The position numbers and the translations under genes are program-made. The notes under the pieces were generated by a model that was given only the letters and a program-made list of their open reading frames with translations, did not search any database and was not told the DNA's origin. This document shows, one piece after another, positions 53,229 to 61,224 of a stretch of DNA of 64,000 nt (its first letter is position 1; each line of letters opens with the position of its first letter). Origin of the DNA: Methylobacterium sp. (GTDB lineage Bacteria > Pseudomonadota > Alphaproteobacteria > Rhizobiales > Beijerinckiaceae); the NCBI GenBank assembly GCA_002928875.1, contig PERO01000018.1:142276-206275 (forward strand), written 5' to 3'.

Positions 53229-54431
53229 ATGACATCGATCCTCTCCCGTCTCCTCGGCGCGAAGCCGGGGCCGGGGATGCACGCACCCGAACGCAAGACG
53301 GGCTTTCCCATGCTGGCCTTCCACCATCCCGGTCGCGGGCTGTTCGGCGAGGCCAGCGGGGTTGCGCTGGTGCGCGCCGGCTTTCACCGAAACCCGGTTG
53401 TGCATCGCTGCGTGCGCCTCATCGCCGAAGCGGCGGCCAATGTGCCGCTCGCGCTCACGGTCGATGGCGCGGAGGTGGCCGACCATGCGCTGGAGCGCCT
53501 GCTGGAACGGCCGAACCCGCGCGAAAGCGGGATTGCGCTGCTCGATGGAGTGTTCACCCAGCTGCTCTTGTTCGGGAATGCCTATCTGCACCTGATTTCC
53601 GACGAGGAAGGACCGCGGGAGATCCATGCCCTGCGGCCCGACCGCGTCCGCGTCGTCCCCGGCGCGGATGGCTGGCCGCGCGGCTACGAATACAGCCTCG
53701 GCCCGGCGCGTTCCCTCATCGCGGTCGAGCCGGATGGGCTGCAGCCGATCCTGCATCTGCGGCTCGCCGATCCGCTCGACGATCATCAGGGCTACGCGCC
53801 GCTCTCGGCCGCGCAGGTGCCGCTGGAGATGCACGAGGCAGCGAGCCGCTGGAACAAGGCGCTGCTCGACAATTCGGCACGCCCCTCCGGCGCGCTGGTC
53901 TATGCCTCGCCGGAAAACCTCACGGATCTGCAGTTCGACCGCCTCAAGGCCGAGCTGGAACAGGCCTTTTCCGGCCAGAGCAATGCCGGCCGGCCGATCC
54001 TGCTCGAAGGCGGGCTTGACTGGAAGCCGCTGGCGCTCACGCCGAAGGACATGGATTTCCAGGAAGCGCGGAACGGCGCGGCGCGGGAAATCGCGCTCGC
54101 CTTCGGCGTGCCGCCGCTGCTGCTCGGCCTTCCGGGCGACAACACCTACTCGAATTATGCCGAAGCCAATCGCGCCTTCTGGCGGCAGACCATCGTGCCG
54201 CTGGTGCGGCGCGTCTCAGGCGCGATGGCGCAATGGCTGCAGCCGGCCTATGCGGCCCGCATCACCCTGCTGCCCGATCTCGACCAGATCGAGGCCATTG
54301 CCGAGGACCGGACCGCGCTGTGGAAGCGCGTTTCGGAGGCGAGTTTCCTCACCGACGAGGAAAAGCGCGGCGCGCTCGGTTACGGCACGGCGGCGAAGCC
54401 GCGCTCGGCCCGGCGAAATGGCCGCCCATGA
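53229..54431 (+). CDS. GTA portal protein (g3)
   Basis: A protein of 400 residues starting at ATG 53229 after GGAGG. HK97-type portal features include VVHRCVRLIAEAAANVPL near residue 57, the DHALERLLERPNP stretch and ANRAFWRQTIVPLV near the C-terminus. It forms the ring through which DNA enters the head. It lies 27 bases after terminase and overlaps g3.5 by 4 bases (ATGA). Confidence 0.93.
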   Translation: MTSILSRLLGAKPGPGMHAPERKTGFPMLAFHHPGRGLFGEASGVALVRAGFHRNPVVHRCVRLIAEAAANVPLALTVDGAEVADHALERLLERPNPRESGIALLDGVFTQLLLFGNAYLHLISDEEGPREIHALRPDRVRVVPGADGWPRGYEYSLGPARSLIAVEPDGLQPILHLRLADPLDDHQGYAPLSAAQVPLEMHEAASRWNKALLDNSARPSGALVYASPENLTDLQFDRLKAELEQAFSGQSNAGRPILLEGGLDWKPLALTPKDMDFQEARNGAAREIALAFGVPPLLLGLPGDNTYSNYAEANRAFWRQTIVPLVRRVSGAMAQWLQPAYAARITLLPDLDQIEAIAEDRTALWKRVSEASFLTDEEKRGALGYGTAAKPRSARRNGRP

Positions 54432-54625
54432 ACGCGGTGACCGAAAGCATCATCAACCGGGGCGATCTCGCGCATCTCGTCCTGTTCCTGTGGGCGGGAG
54501 CCGCGACCGGCGCCTGCGTGCATCTGCTGAAGGAAAGCGCTGCGGCGCATCGCCGTTTCGATGCCTTCGTGCGCGAGATCGCCCGTTTCAACCGACGACA
54601 GGGCACCGGATCATCCGGTGAGTGA
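54428..54625 (+). CDS. GTA g3.5-like small membrane protein
   Basis: A protein of 65 residues whose ATG overlaps the portal stop. It has one hydrophobic helix (LAHLVLFLWAGAATGACVHLL) and a basic C-terminal end. It has the size, single helix and location of RcGTA g3.5. Its exact role is not established. Confidence 0.7.
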   Translation: MNAVTESIINRGDLAHLVLFLWAGAATGACVHLLKESAAAHRRFDAFVREIARFNRRQGTGSSGE

Positions 54626-54631
54626 CCAGCC

Positions 54632-54847
54632 ATGTGGCGCTTCAAACGACCGAACCTGACCCGGCAGGCCCGGCGGTCGGGCGATGTGAACCCGGCCAGG
54701 ACCTATGAGGCGGCGCGCCTGTTCCGCCGGTTCTTCGCGCTGATCGAACGGCTGGAGCGACCCGCGGCCGCTCTCGAGACCAAATCCGAACCGGCGCGGA
54801 AATTGCGCATCACGCGGCTCGACGAGGACGCGTCGCGCCGGCCCTGA
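54632..54847 (+). CDS. Extra small ORF in the GTA head module
   Basis: A protein of 71 residues starting at ATG 54632, seven bases after g3.5. It is basic (many Arg), without membrane helix or recognised motif. It is not part of the usual RcGTA order (g3.5 is followed by g4), so it is either a local addition or a non-coding frame. The upstream site (GGTGAGTGACC) is only weakly purine-rich. It fits tightly between neighbours, which favours a real gene. Confidence 0.45.
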   Translation: MWRFKRPNLTRQARRSGDVNPARTYEAARLFRRFFALIERLERPAAALETKSEPARKLRITRLDEDASRRP

Positions 54848-54876
54848 GACCCAGGCCAAGCCCAAAGGAATTGCCC

Positions 54877-55467
54877 ATGCCGACCCACACATATTTCGGC
54901 CGGTCCGCCTCCCTGCCGGTCGGAAGAAGCACCCGCGCGCCCGTTCAGAAGAGCGGGGGCGCGGGTGTCGCGCCGCGCATCGACGCGGAGGGCTTTTTCG
55001 AGGGCTATGCCTCGCTGTTCGGCGTCGCCGATCTCGGCCGCGACGTGGTGATGCCGGGCGCCTTTCGCGCCACGCTCGCGCAGCGCACCGCGGGCGGCGT
55101 CAAGCAGCTCTGGCAGCACGATCCGCGCCATCCCGTGGGGGAATGGCTGGATATCGCGGAAGACCATCGCGGTTTGCGCGTGCTGGGGCGGCTCGATCTC
55201 GAACTGCCGAAAGCGCGCGAACTGCACCGGCTGATCACGCGCGGCAGCGTGGACGGCCTGTCGATCGGCTTCAAGGCCGAGAGCGAACGGCGCGACCCGT
55301 CCACCGGGCTGAGACAGCTCGAGAAGCTCGATCTCTGGGAGATTTCCATCGTCAGCTTTCCCCTGCTGCCGCAGGCGCGCATCGCGTCACGCGGCGATGG
55401 CAGGGGCATCAAGGGCGGTGGCATGCCTGCCACCGTCGCATCCCGGCGCCGGATGGCGCAGTTCTGA
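54877..55467 (+). CDS. GTA prohead protease (g4)
   Basis: A protein of 196 residues starting at ATG 54877 after AAAGGA. HK97-type prohead protease features: GYASLFGVADLGRDVVMPGAF, the conserved His81 in QLWQHDPRHPVG, and RGSVDGLSIGF near residue 122 carrying the serine. It cleaves the capsid N-terminus during head maturation. The order g3.5-g4-g5 matches RcGTA. Confidence 0.93.
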   Translation: MPTHTYFGRSASLPVGRSTRAPVQKSGGAGVAPRIDAEGFFEGYASLFGVADLGRDVVMPGAFRATLAQRTAGGVKQLWQHDPRHPVGEWLDIAEDHRGLRVLGRLDLELPKARELHRLITRGSVDGLSIGFKAESERRDPSTGLRQLEKLDLWEISIVSFPLLPQARIASRGDGRGIKGGGMPATVASRRRMAQF

Positions 55468-55482
55468 ACCACGAGGATCACC

Positions 55483-56718
55483 ATGACCCATCTGCGTCAC
55501 CCGGAAGCCGCGGCTCCGGAAACCAAGGCGCTCGCGCAGGGCGAGGAATTCGAGACGCTGAACCGGCTTGTCGGCGAATATCGCAGCGAGAACGATGACC
55601 GCCGTGCGACCGCCGATCCGCTGCATGCCGAGAAGATGGCGCGCATGGACCGCGCCATCGACACCTGCATGGACCGCATCCGCACGCTGGAGACCAAGGG
55701 CCGCCGCCCGGCGCTCGGCTTCGGCGAGGAGGGGCACTCCCCGGCCTCGCTGGAGCACAAGAGCGCGTTCGAGGGCTATCTGCGCTCCGGCGAGACCCAG
55801 GCGCTGCACCGGCTGGAGGTCAAGGCCTCGACCGGGCTTACCGCTCCGGATGGCGGCTACCTGCTGCCGCCCACGACCGAGGAGAGCGTGCTGTCCCGGA
55901 TCGCCGGGCTCTCGCCGATCCGTTCGATCGCCAGCGTGCAGGCCGTCTCGGGTTCGGGCCTGCGCAAGGCGGTGACGCCGACCGGCGCGCAATCGGGCTG
56001 GACGGCCGATGCCGCGCCGGGCAACGCGGTGCAGGCCTCGGCCTTCGTGGCGCTCGATTTTCCCACCGGCGAGCTGTTCACCCAGCCCGCAGCCACCCAG
56101 ACCATGCTGGATGATGTGGCGGTGAACATCGAGGAATGGATCGCGAGCGAAATCGTCCGGGCCTTCGCGGCGGCGGAAACCACGGCTTTCGTGAATGGCA
56201 ATGGCACGAACAAGCCGAAGGGCTTCCTGACCTATCCGACCGTGGCGCAGGCGAGCTGGAGCTGGAACAATCTCGGCTTCGTGACCACGGGCGCGGCGGG
56301 TGCCTTCGCCGCCTCGAGCCCCTCGGACAGCCTGATGGACCTCATCCACGCGACGAAATCCGTCTACCGCCAGAACGGCACCTTCGTGATGAACCGGAAG
56401 ACGCAGGGGGCGATCCGCAAGCTGAAGGATTCGAGCGGCAACTATATCTGGCAGCCGCCGAGTGTCGCCGGCGCGCGCTCGACGCTCGCGAATTTCCCCG
56501 TGGTGGAAGCCGAGGACATGCCGGATATCGCCGCGAACAGCCTCTCGATCGCGTTCGGTGATTTCCAGCGCGGCTATGTCGTGGTGGATCGCATCGGTAT
56601 CCGCACCATGCGCGATCCGTTCTCCACCAAGCCCTACGTGATCTTCTACACGACGAAGCGCGTGGGCGGCGGGGTGCAGGATTTCGACGCGATCAAGCTC
56701 CTGCGCTTCTCGGTGTAA
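55483..56718 (+). CDS. GTA major capsid protein (g5)
   Basis: A protein of 411 residues. HK97 capsid fold: an N-terminal delta domain of about 110 residues with coiled-coil (ENDDRRATADPLHAEKMARM), then the shell starting at DGGYLLPPTTEESVLSRI near residue 124 and ending KRVGGGVQDFDAIKLLRF. The protease (g4) would remove the delta domain. It starts at ATG 55483 after GAGGAT. It ends 8 bases before the convergent serine protease gene. Confidence 0.95.
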   Translation: MTHLRHPEAAAPETKALAQGEEFETLNRLVGEYRSENDDRRATADPLHAEKMARMDRAIDTCMDRIRTLETKGRRPALGFGEEGHSPASLEHKSAFEGYLRSGETQALHRLEVKASTGLTAPDGGYLLPPTTEESVLSRIAGLSPIRSIASVQAVSGSGLRKAVTPTGAQSGWTADAAPGNAVQASAFVALDFPTGELFTQPAATQTMLDDVAVNIEEWIASEIVRAFAAAETTAFVNGNGTNKPKGFLTYPTVAQASWSWNNLGFVTTGAAGAFAASSPSDSLMDLIHATKSVYRQNGTFVMNRKTQGAIRKLKDSSGNYIWQPPSVAGARSTLANFPVVEAEDMPDIAANSLSIAFGDFQRGYVVVDRIGIRTMRDPFSTKPYVIFYTTKRVGGGVQDFDAIKLLRFSV

Positions 56719-56726
56719 GCGCGGGC

Positions 56727-57533
56727 TCAGCGGGTCGGGCGGGGGCGAGCCTCGCCCGACCAGCGCGCCAAGGTCTGGTCGATCCATCCGGCCTGCGGCG
56801 CGAGCCGCACGGCCTGGCCGATCGTGCCGCAGGAGCGCGCATCCCCGAAGCTCTCCCGGCCATAGACCACGCCGACGACGGTTCTGCTGCCGAAGCCGGT
56901 CGTGAGCACCGGGCCGCCGGAATCGCCGGTGCAGATCGCGATGTCGGACAGATCGGCGCTGGGCGAGGTTCCAATCCGCAGGAAGCGCGGAAAGAGCCGC
57001 GGCAGAACGCCCACCGTGGCGCTGCGCAGGGTGCCGGCGCTGGTCTCGTCGCCCTCGCGCTGCAGGCCGTAGCCCGCGATGAGATGCGTCGCGCCGACGC
57101 GGTGCTCCACCTCGCCGCGATCGAATGGCAGCGGGATGAACCGGGCCGGCAACGGCGATTCAAGGCGGATCAGCGCCAGATCGAGCGACACGCGGGCCCT
57201 GCCGGAAAAGCCGGGATGGATCGCGCGGCTGGTGACGCGCTGGAGAACATGGCTCCCGGCTTCGGGATAGGCCACGACCACCTGCTTGGTGCCCGCAACG
57301 CAATGGGCCGCTGTCAGCACGACATCGCGCGCGAGGATGGTGCCGGTGCAGGCCCCATGCCGGGTCCCCTCGCGCGAGAGCACCATCACGACATGCGGCA
57401 GCAGGGTGCTGTCGCCCTGGGATTGTCCGCCGCCGAGCGCGAGCGCCGGCAGCGACCCGGCCGAAAGGCCCAGCGCTCCCGCTGCCCAGGCGGCGAGCCG
57501 CGCGAGGCGGCCGGAAGATCGAAACAGTTTCAC
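56727..57533 (-). CDS. Secreted trypsin-like serine protease (S1), inserted in the GTA cluster on the opposite strand
   Basis: A protein of 268 residues with a signal peptide (hydrophobic about 10-33). The catalytic triad of S1 chymotrypsin-like proteases is complete: His77 (VLTAAHC), Asp118 (SLDLALIRL) and Ser205 (CTGDSGGPV). It should be exported to the periplasm or outside. The start is GTG 57533 with AAAGG upstream. It is the only minus-strand gene in the cluster, lying between capsid (g5) and connector (g6); the usual RcGTA order has no such gene. It may be a passenger gene acquired by the locus, or a conserved member in relatives. Confidence 0.92.
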   Translation of the reverse strand: MKLFRSSGRLARLAAWAAGALGLSAGSLPALALGGGQSQGDSTLLPHVVMVLSREGTRHGACTGTILARDVVLTAAHCVAGTKQVVVAYPEAGSHVLQRVTSRAIHPGFSGRARVSLDLALIRLESPLPARFIPLPFDRGEVEHRVGATHLIAGYGLQREGDETSAGTLRSATVGVLPRLFPRFLRIGTSPSADLSDIAICTGDSGGPVLTTGFGSRTVVGVVYGRESFGDARSCGTIGQAVRLAPQAGWIDQTLARWSGEARPRPTR

Positions 57534-57619
57534 GGCGTGGACCTTTGCACCGCGCCTCCCTGCCGCGCAAGGCCGATGGGCCTGTGCGGAGCAGCCCTGC
57601 GACAGAAAGGCACTGACCC

Positions 57620-58198
57620 ATGATCCCGCTTCTGGTGGACGGGCCGCAGCTCGAGCCCGTGAGCCTCGCGGAGGCCAAGACCTGGCTGCGCGTGGATGGA
57701 AACGATGAGGACAGCCTGATCCAGGCGCTTGTCATCGCGGCCCGTCTCACTGTCGAAAGCGAGATCGGCCTCGTGCTGCTCGCGCAGAACTGGCGGTTCA
57801 CCGGCGATTTCTGGCCGATGGGCGAAACCATCCCGGTGCGCATCGGCCGGATCCTCTCGGTGGCGGGCGGCCGCGTCTTCCCCGCGAATGGCGCGCCCGT
57901 CATACTGGGTCTGGGCGATTTCGAGATCCGGCGTGGGGAAGTGGGCGACGCGATCCTGCCCCTGTCACGGCCCGCGCCCGGCCGGCCGCGCGGCGGGGTC
58001 GAGATCGATGTGCGGCTGGGATTCGGCGAGTTCCCGGCCGATGTGCCGGAGCCCTTGCGCCTCGCGGTGCGCCAGCTCATCGCGCATTGGTACGAGAACC
58101 GGGGCGATGCCGCCCTCAGCGAGCGCGGCCTGCCGGCCGCGACGCGGGCGCTTCTCGCGCCGTTCCGCCGCCTCCGGCTCGGGGGAGTGCCGGCATGA
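57620..58198 (+). CDS. GTA head-tail connector protein (g6)
   Basis: A protein of 192 residues with the gp6/phiE125-gp8 type signature: EPVSLAEAKTWLRVDGNDEDSLI near residue 10 and the C-terminal RLAVRQLIAHWYENRGDA. It joins the portal to the neck. It starts at ATG 57620 after AAAGG, 86 bases from the divergent protease gene, so a separate promoter for g6 onwards may exist. It overlaps g7 by 4 bases. Confidence 0.88.
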   Translation: MIPLLVDGPQLEPVSLAEAKTWLRVDGNDEDSLIQALVIAARLTVESEIGLVLLAQNWRFTGDFWPMGETIPVRIGRILSVAGGRVFPANGAPVILGLGDFEIRRGEVGDAILPLSRPAPGRPRGGVEIDVRLGFGEFPADVPEPLRLAVRQLIAHWYENRGDAALSERGLPAATRALLAPFRRLRLGGVPA

Positions 58199-58530
58199 CG
58201 AAGCCCGAACGTTCGATCGCCCGCCGTCGCAACCGCCTGACGCTGGAGACCCTGGCCGAAACGACCACCGCGCTCGGCGGTGCCAGTCTCGGCTGGCAGA
58301 GCGTCTCCGTTCTCTGGGGGCAGCTCGAGATGAACAGCGGCCGCGAAACCGGTGAGGGCGGGCAGGCCATCGGCGAACGCACCGGCCGCGTGACCCTGCC
58401 GTTTCGCGAGGGCATCGACGCCCGCAGCCGCTTCCGGCTCGGCAGCCGCATCCTGGAGGTCACGGCGGCCTTCGATGCGGATGGCCGTCGCCGGCAGCTT
58501 GTCTGTCTCGTGCGGGAGGTGACGCCATGA
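58195..58530 (+). CDS. GTA head closure protein (g7)
   Basis: A protein of 111 residues, overlapping g6 (ATGA) and g8 (4 bases). It resembles phage head closure proteins (ERSIARRRNRLTLE ... QAIGERTGRVTLPFREGI ... SRFRLGSRILEVTAA). Such proteins close the head after packaging and give the tail a docking point. Confidence 0.85.
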   Translation: MTKPERSIARRRNRLTLETLAETTTALGGASLGWQSVSVLWGQLEMNSGRETGEGGQAIGERTGRVTLPFREGIDARSRFRLGSRILEVTAAFDADGRRRQLVCLVREVTP

Positions 58531-58937
58531 GCGCGATCCATCCGGTTCACGCGCTGAAGGCCGCGTTGCGGGCGCGCTTCACGGGCGATTCCGCCCTCGC
58601 CCCGCTGATCGGCGACGCGGTGCATGATGCGCCGCCGCGCGGCATCGAGCCCCCGTTTCTGCTGCTGGGCGACACGACCTTGCGGGAAAACGGGACCAGC
58701 GATGCCGATGCGGTGATCGCCGATCTCGATCTCGTGGCTGTCACGCGGGAACGCGGCACCGCGCAGGCGCTCGCCATCCTGCATGCGGCGCAGGCGGCGA
58801 TTGCCGCCTCGGCGCTTCCGGTGCCGGAGCATCATCTCTCGCTCATCCTGATCCGCGAGACGCTGGTGCGGCACGACGAAGCCAAGGCGCTGACCCGCGC
58901 GACGGCGCGCCTGCGCGCCTTCCTGCACATCCCCTGA
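58527..58937 (+). CDS. GTA DUF3168 tail terminator-like protein (g8)
   Basis: A protein of 136 residues, start overlapping g7 by 4 bases. DUF3168 hallmarks: PVHALKAALRARFTGDSALAPLIG and HDAPPRGIEPPFLLLGD. It corresponds to RcGTA g8 and to tail completion/terminator proteins that set tail length. Cytoplasmic until particle release. Confidence 0.88.
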   Translation: MSAIHPVHALKAALRARFTGDSALAPLIGDAVHDAPPRGIEPPFLLLGDTTLRENGTSDADAVIADLDLVAVTRERGTAQALAILHAAQAAIAASALPVPEHHLSLILIRETLVRHDEAKALTRATARLRAFLHIP

Positions 58938-58957
58938 TTTCACCGAAGGAGAGCCCC

Positions 58958-59368
58958 ATGGCAGCCCAGCGCGGCAAGGATATTCTGTTGAAGCTCGCGG
59001 ATGCGACGGATGCGTTCGTGACGGTCGCGGGTCTGCGCACCCGGCGCTTCTCGCTCAATGTCGAGACGGTGGACGTGACGCATGCCGAATCCGCCGGGCG
59101 CTGGCGCGAATTGCTGGACGGTGCCGGCGTGCGCCGCGCCTCGATCTCCGGCTCCGGCATCTTCAAGGATGGCGCCTCGGACGAACTGGTGCGCCAGGTG
59201 TTCTTCGATGGCGCGATCCGGAACTGGAAGATCGTGCTGCCGGATTTCGGCGAGATCACCGGCCCGTTCCAGATCACCAGCCTCGATTACCGGGGCGAGC
59301 ATGCCGCCGAGATGACCTTCGAAATGGCGATGGAGAGCGCAGGCGCGCTCGCCTTCGCCGCGCTTTGA
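58958..59368 (+). CDS. GTA major tail tube protein (g9)
   Basis: A protein of 136 residues of the TP901-1 tail tube family. Pattern AQRGKDILLKLADATDAFVTVAGLRTRRFSLN (shown in part: RGKDILLKLAD and TVAGLRTRRFSLN), then VDVTHAESAGRWRELLDG and GSGIFKDGASDELVRQ is distinctive. It polymerises to form the tail tube. It starts at ATG 58958 after GAAGGAGA. Position matches RcGTA g9. Confidence 0.93.
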   Translation: MAAQRGKDILLKLADATDAFVTVAGLRTRRFSLNVETVDVTHAESAGRWRELLDGAGVRRASISGSGIFKDGASDELVRQVFFDGAIRNWKIVLPDFGEITGPFQITSLDYRGEHAAEMTFEMAMESAGALAFAAL

Positions 59369-59377
59369 GGCTGGCCA

Positions 59378-59758
59378 ATGACCAGCGCAACCGTCACCAG
59401 CGGAACCGTCACCAGCCGATCCGTCACCAACCGGCACAGGGGCGAGGTCAGCCTCGTTCTGAGTGAGGAGCGCTTCGTGCTCCGCCTCAGCCTGCAGGCC
59501 CTGGCGGAGATCGAAACGGCGCTCGGCGCGGGTGATCTGCAGGGGCTCGGCGAACGTTTCGCGGGCGGGCGTGTGGCAGCGCGCGATCTCGTGGCCCTGC
59601 TCGGCGCGGCGATCCGGGGCGGGGGCGCGGCCCTCGCCGACGAGGACATCGCGCGCCGCATCGGCGCGGAGGATCTGCCCCGCGCTGTCGAGGCCCTGGC
59701 GGCGCTCTTCGCGCTCTCCTTCAGCGGCGAAAGCCCCGCTCGCCCTCGCGCGCCGTAG
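59378..59758 (+). CDS. GTA tail assembly chaperone-like protein (g10), with N-terminal tandem repeats
   Basis: A protein of 126 residues. The core (RGEVSLVLSEERFVLRLSLQALAEIETALG) matches the RcGTA g10 tail-tube chaperone family (shown here in part: VLRLSLQALAEIETALG). The first 20 residues are made of a repeated TS-x-x-VT pattern encoded by three 15-bp tandem copies (59381-59425). The start ATG 59378 is nine bases past the g9 stop. Possible alternative starts lie after the repeats. Confidence 0.85.
   Translation: MTSATVTSGTVTSRSVTNRHRGEVSLVLSEERFVLRLSLQALAEIETALGAGDLQGLGERFAGGRVAARDLVALLGAAIRGGGAALADEDIARRIGAEDLPRAVEALAALFALSFSGESPARPRAP
59381..59425 (+). repeat. Three 15-bp in-frame tandem repeats
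   Basis: ACCAGCGCAACCGTC, ACCAGCGGAACCGTC and ACCAGCCGATCCGTC follow each other directly, with ACCA starting a fourth. They encode repeats of TS-x-x-V at the start of g10. The repeats could vary in number by slippage. Confidence 0.85.
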
Positions 59759-59766
59759 CGGGACGG

Positions 59767-59991
59767 GTGCCGGCCCCGGCCCGCGCCTTCCGCTGGGACG
59801 AGGCGATGGCGCTCGGGTTCGGCCTGCTGCGGCTTTCGCCCGAGGCTTTCTGGTCCATGACCCTTCCGGAACTCGCCGCCGCCCTGCGGGGCCTGCGTGG
59901 CGAGACCGGCCTTCCCGATGCGCCGGATGGCGCGACCTTCGACGCGCTGATGCGCCTTTTCCCCGACGAGAGGAGCCCCCATGGCGGATGA
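59767..59991 (+). CDS. GTA phage tail assembly chaperone (g10.1)
   Basis: A protein of 74 residues starting at GTG 59767. The WDEAMALGFGLLRLSPEAFWSMTLPEL core matches the phage tail assembly chaperone family TAC_6 (shown here in part: GFGLLRLSPEAFWSMT). It helps tape-measure and tube assembly. It overlaps g11 by 11 bases in another frame. In RcGTA the equivalent small gene is g10.1. Confidence 0.85.
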   Translation: MPAPARAFRWDEAMALGFGLLRLSPEAFWSMTLPELAAALRGLRGETGLPDAPDGATFDALMRLFPDERSPHGG

Positions 59992-60568
59992 CGAAACCGA
60001 TATCGGCCTGGATGTCTCGGGGGCCGTCTCCGGCCTGACGCGGCAGATGCGGACCCTCGACGCGGTGACCTCGCAATTCGGCCGGTCACTGTCGCGGGCG
60101 CTGGCGAGCGGCATCGCGCAGGGCAAGGGGTTCGACGACATTCTCCGGAATATCGGCCAGCGCTTCCTCGAAATCGCGCTGAAATCGGCCTTCAAGCCGC
60201 TCGAAAACAGCATCGGCTCGCTGTTTTCCGGCGCGTTCGGCGGTCTGGGCAACCTCGCGGGGCTCGGCGGGGGAGGCGGCGGCGGACCGACGAGCTTCTT
60301 CGCGGAAGGCGGCGTGATTTCCACCCCGCATTACTTCCCGCTCGGACGCGGCACCGGCATTGCCGGTGAGCGCGGGGCGGAGGCCATCCTGCCGCTCTCG
60401 CGCGGGCCGGACGGTCGCCTCGGCGTCGCCACGGGCCGGAATGCGGGTGCGCCGGTGCGCATCGTGATGAACGTCACCACGCCCGATGCCGAGAGTTTCC
60501 GCCGTTCCGAGGCGCAGGTCAGCGCGAGCCTCGCCCGCGCCGTGGCGCGCGGCCAGCGATCGTTATGA
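59981..60568 (+). CDS. GTA short tape measure protein (g11)
   Basis: A protein of 195 residues, much shorter than phage tape measures, which fits the short tails of GTA particles. Features: an N-terminal amphipathic region with GLTRQMRTLDAVTSQFGRSL, a Gly-rich centre (GNLAGLGGGGGGGPTSF), and FAEGGVISTPHYFPLGRG with GERGAEAILPLSRGPDGRL as in tail tape-measure C-termini. It sets tail length. It begins 11 bases before the end of g10.1. Confidence 0.9.
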   Translation: MADDETDIGLDVSGAVSGLTRQMRTLDAVTSQFGRSLSRALASGIAQGKGFDDILRNIGQRFLEIALKSAFKPLENSIGSLFSGAFGGLGNLAGLGGGGGGGPTSFFAEGGVISTPHYFPLGRGTGIAGERGAEAILPLSRGPDGRLGVATGRNAGAPVRIVMNVTTPDAESFRRSEAQVSASLARAVARGQRSL

Positions 60569-60578
60569 GGAGGGGACG

Positions 60579-61220
60579 ATGAGCGGATTTCATGACGTGC
60601 GCTTCCCCGTCGAGGTGGCGCTCGGCGCGCGCGGCGGGCCGGAACGGCGCACCGAGATCGTGACGCTCGCGAGCGGGCGCGAGGAACGCAACGCCCGCTG
60701 GGCGCTGTCGCGACGCAAATATGATGCGGGCTACGGCGTGCGCTCCATCGAGAGCCTTTCGGCGATCGTCGCGTTTTTCGAGGAGCGGCGCGGGCGTCTC
60801 TACGGATTCCGGTTCCGCGACCGGCTCGACTGGACATCCGCGCCGAGGAACGCGCCGCCGCTGCCGACCGACCAGCCGCTCGGCACCGGCAATGGCGTGG
60901 AGCGGGAGTTTCAACTGGTCAAGCGCTACGGCGCGGCGCACGCACCCTACGAGCGCCCGATCAGCAAGCCGGTGGACGGGAGTGTCCGCATCGCGGTGAA
61001 TGGCAGCGAAAGCCTGGCCGGCACGCATTTCGATTGCGATGCGACATCGGGGCTCGTGACCTTCCGTGCCGGCCACGTGCCGCCCCCGGGAGCGACGATC
61101 ACGGCCGGTTTCATCTTCGATGTGCCCGTGCGCTTCGACACGGATTTCCTGGAGGTCGATCTCTCGGCCTTCGAGGCGGGGGCCATCCCCAACATTCCGC
61201 TGATCGAAATCCGGGTGTGA
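60579..61220 (+). CDS. GTA DUF2460 protein (g12)
   Basis: A protein of 213 residues starting at ATG 60579 after GAGGAGGGG. DUF2460 hallmarks: GFHDVRFPVEVALGARGGPERRTEIV (in part: FHDVRFPVEVALGARGGP), DAGYGVRSIESLSAIVAFFE and LYGFRFRDRLDW. This is the distal tail component of GTA, position g12. The frame extends upstream to 60486 but without a ribosome site. Confidence 0.92.
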   Translation: MSGFHDVRFPVEVALGARGGPERRTEIVTLASGREERNARWALSRRKYDAGYGVRSIESLSAIVAFFEERRGRLYGFRFRDRLDWTSAPRNAPPLPTDQPLGTGNGVEREFQLVKRYGAAHAPYERPISKPVDGSVRIAVNGSESLAGTHFDCDATSGLVTFRAGHVPPPGATITAGFIFDVPVRFDTDFLEVDLSAFEAGAIPNIPLIEIRV

Positions 61221-61224
61221 CGCC

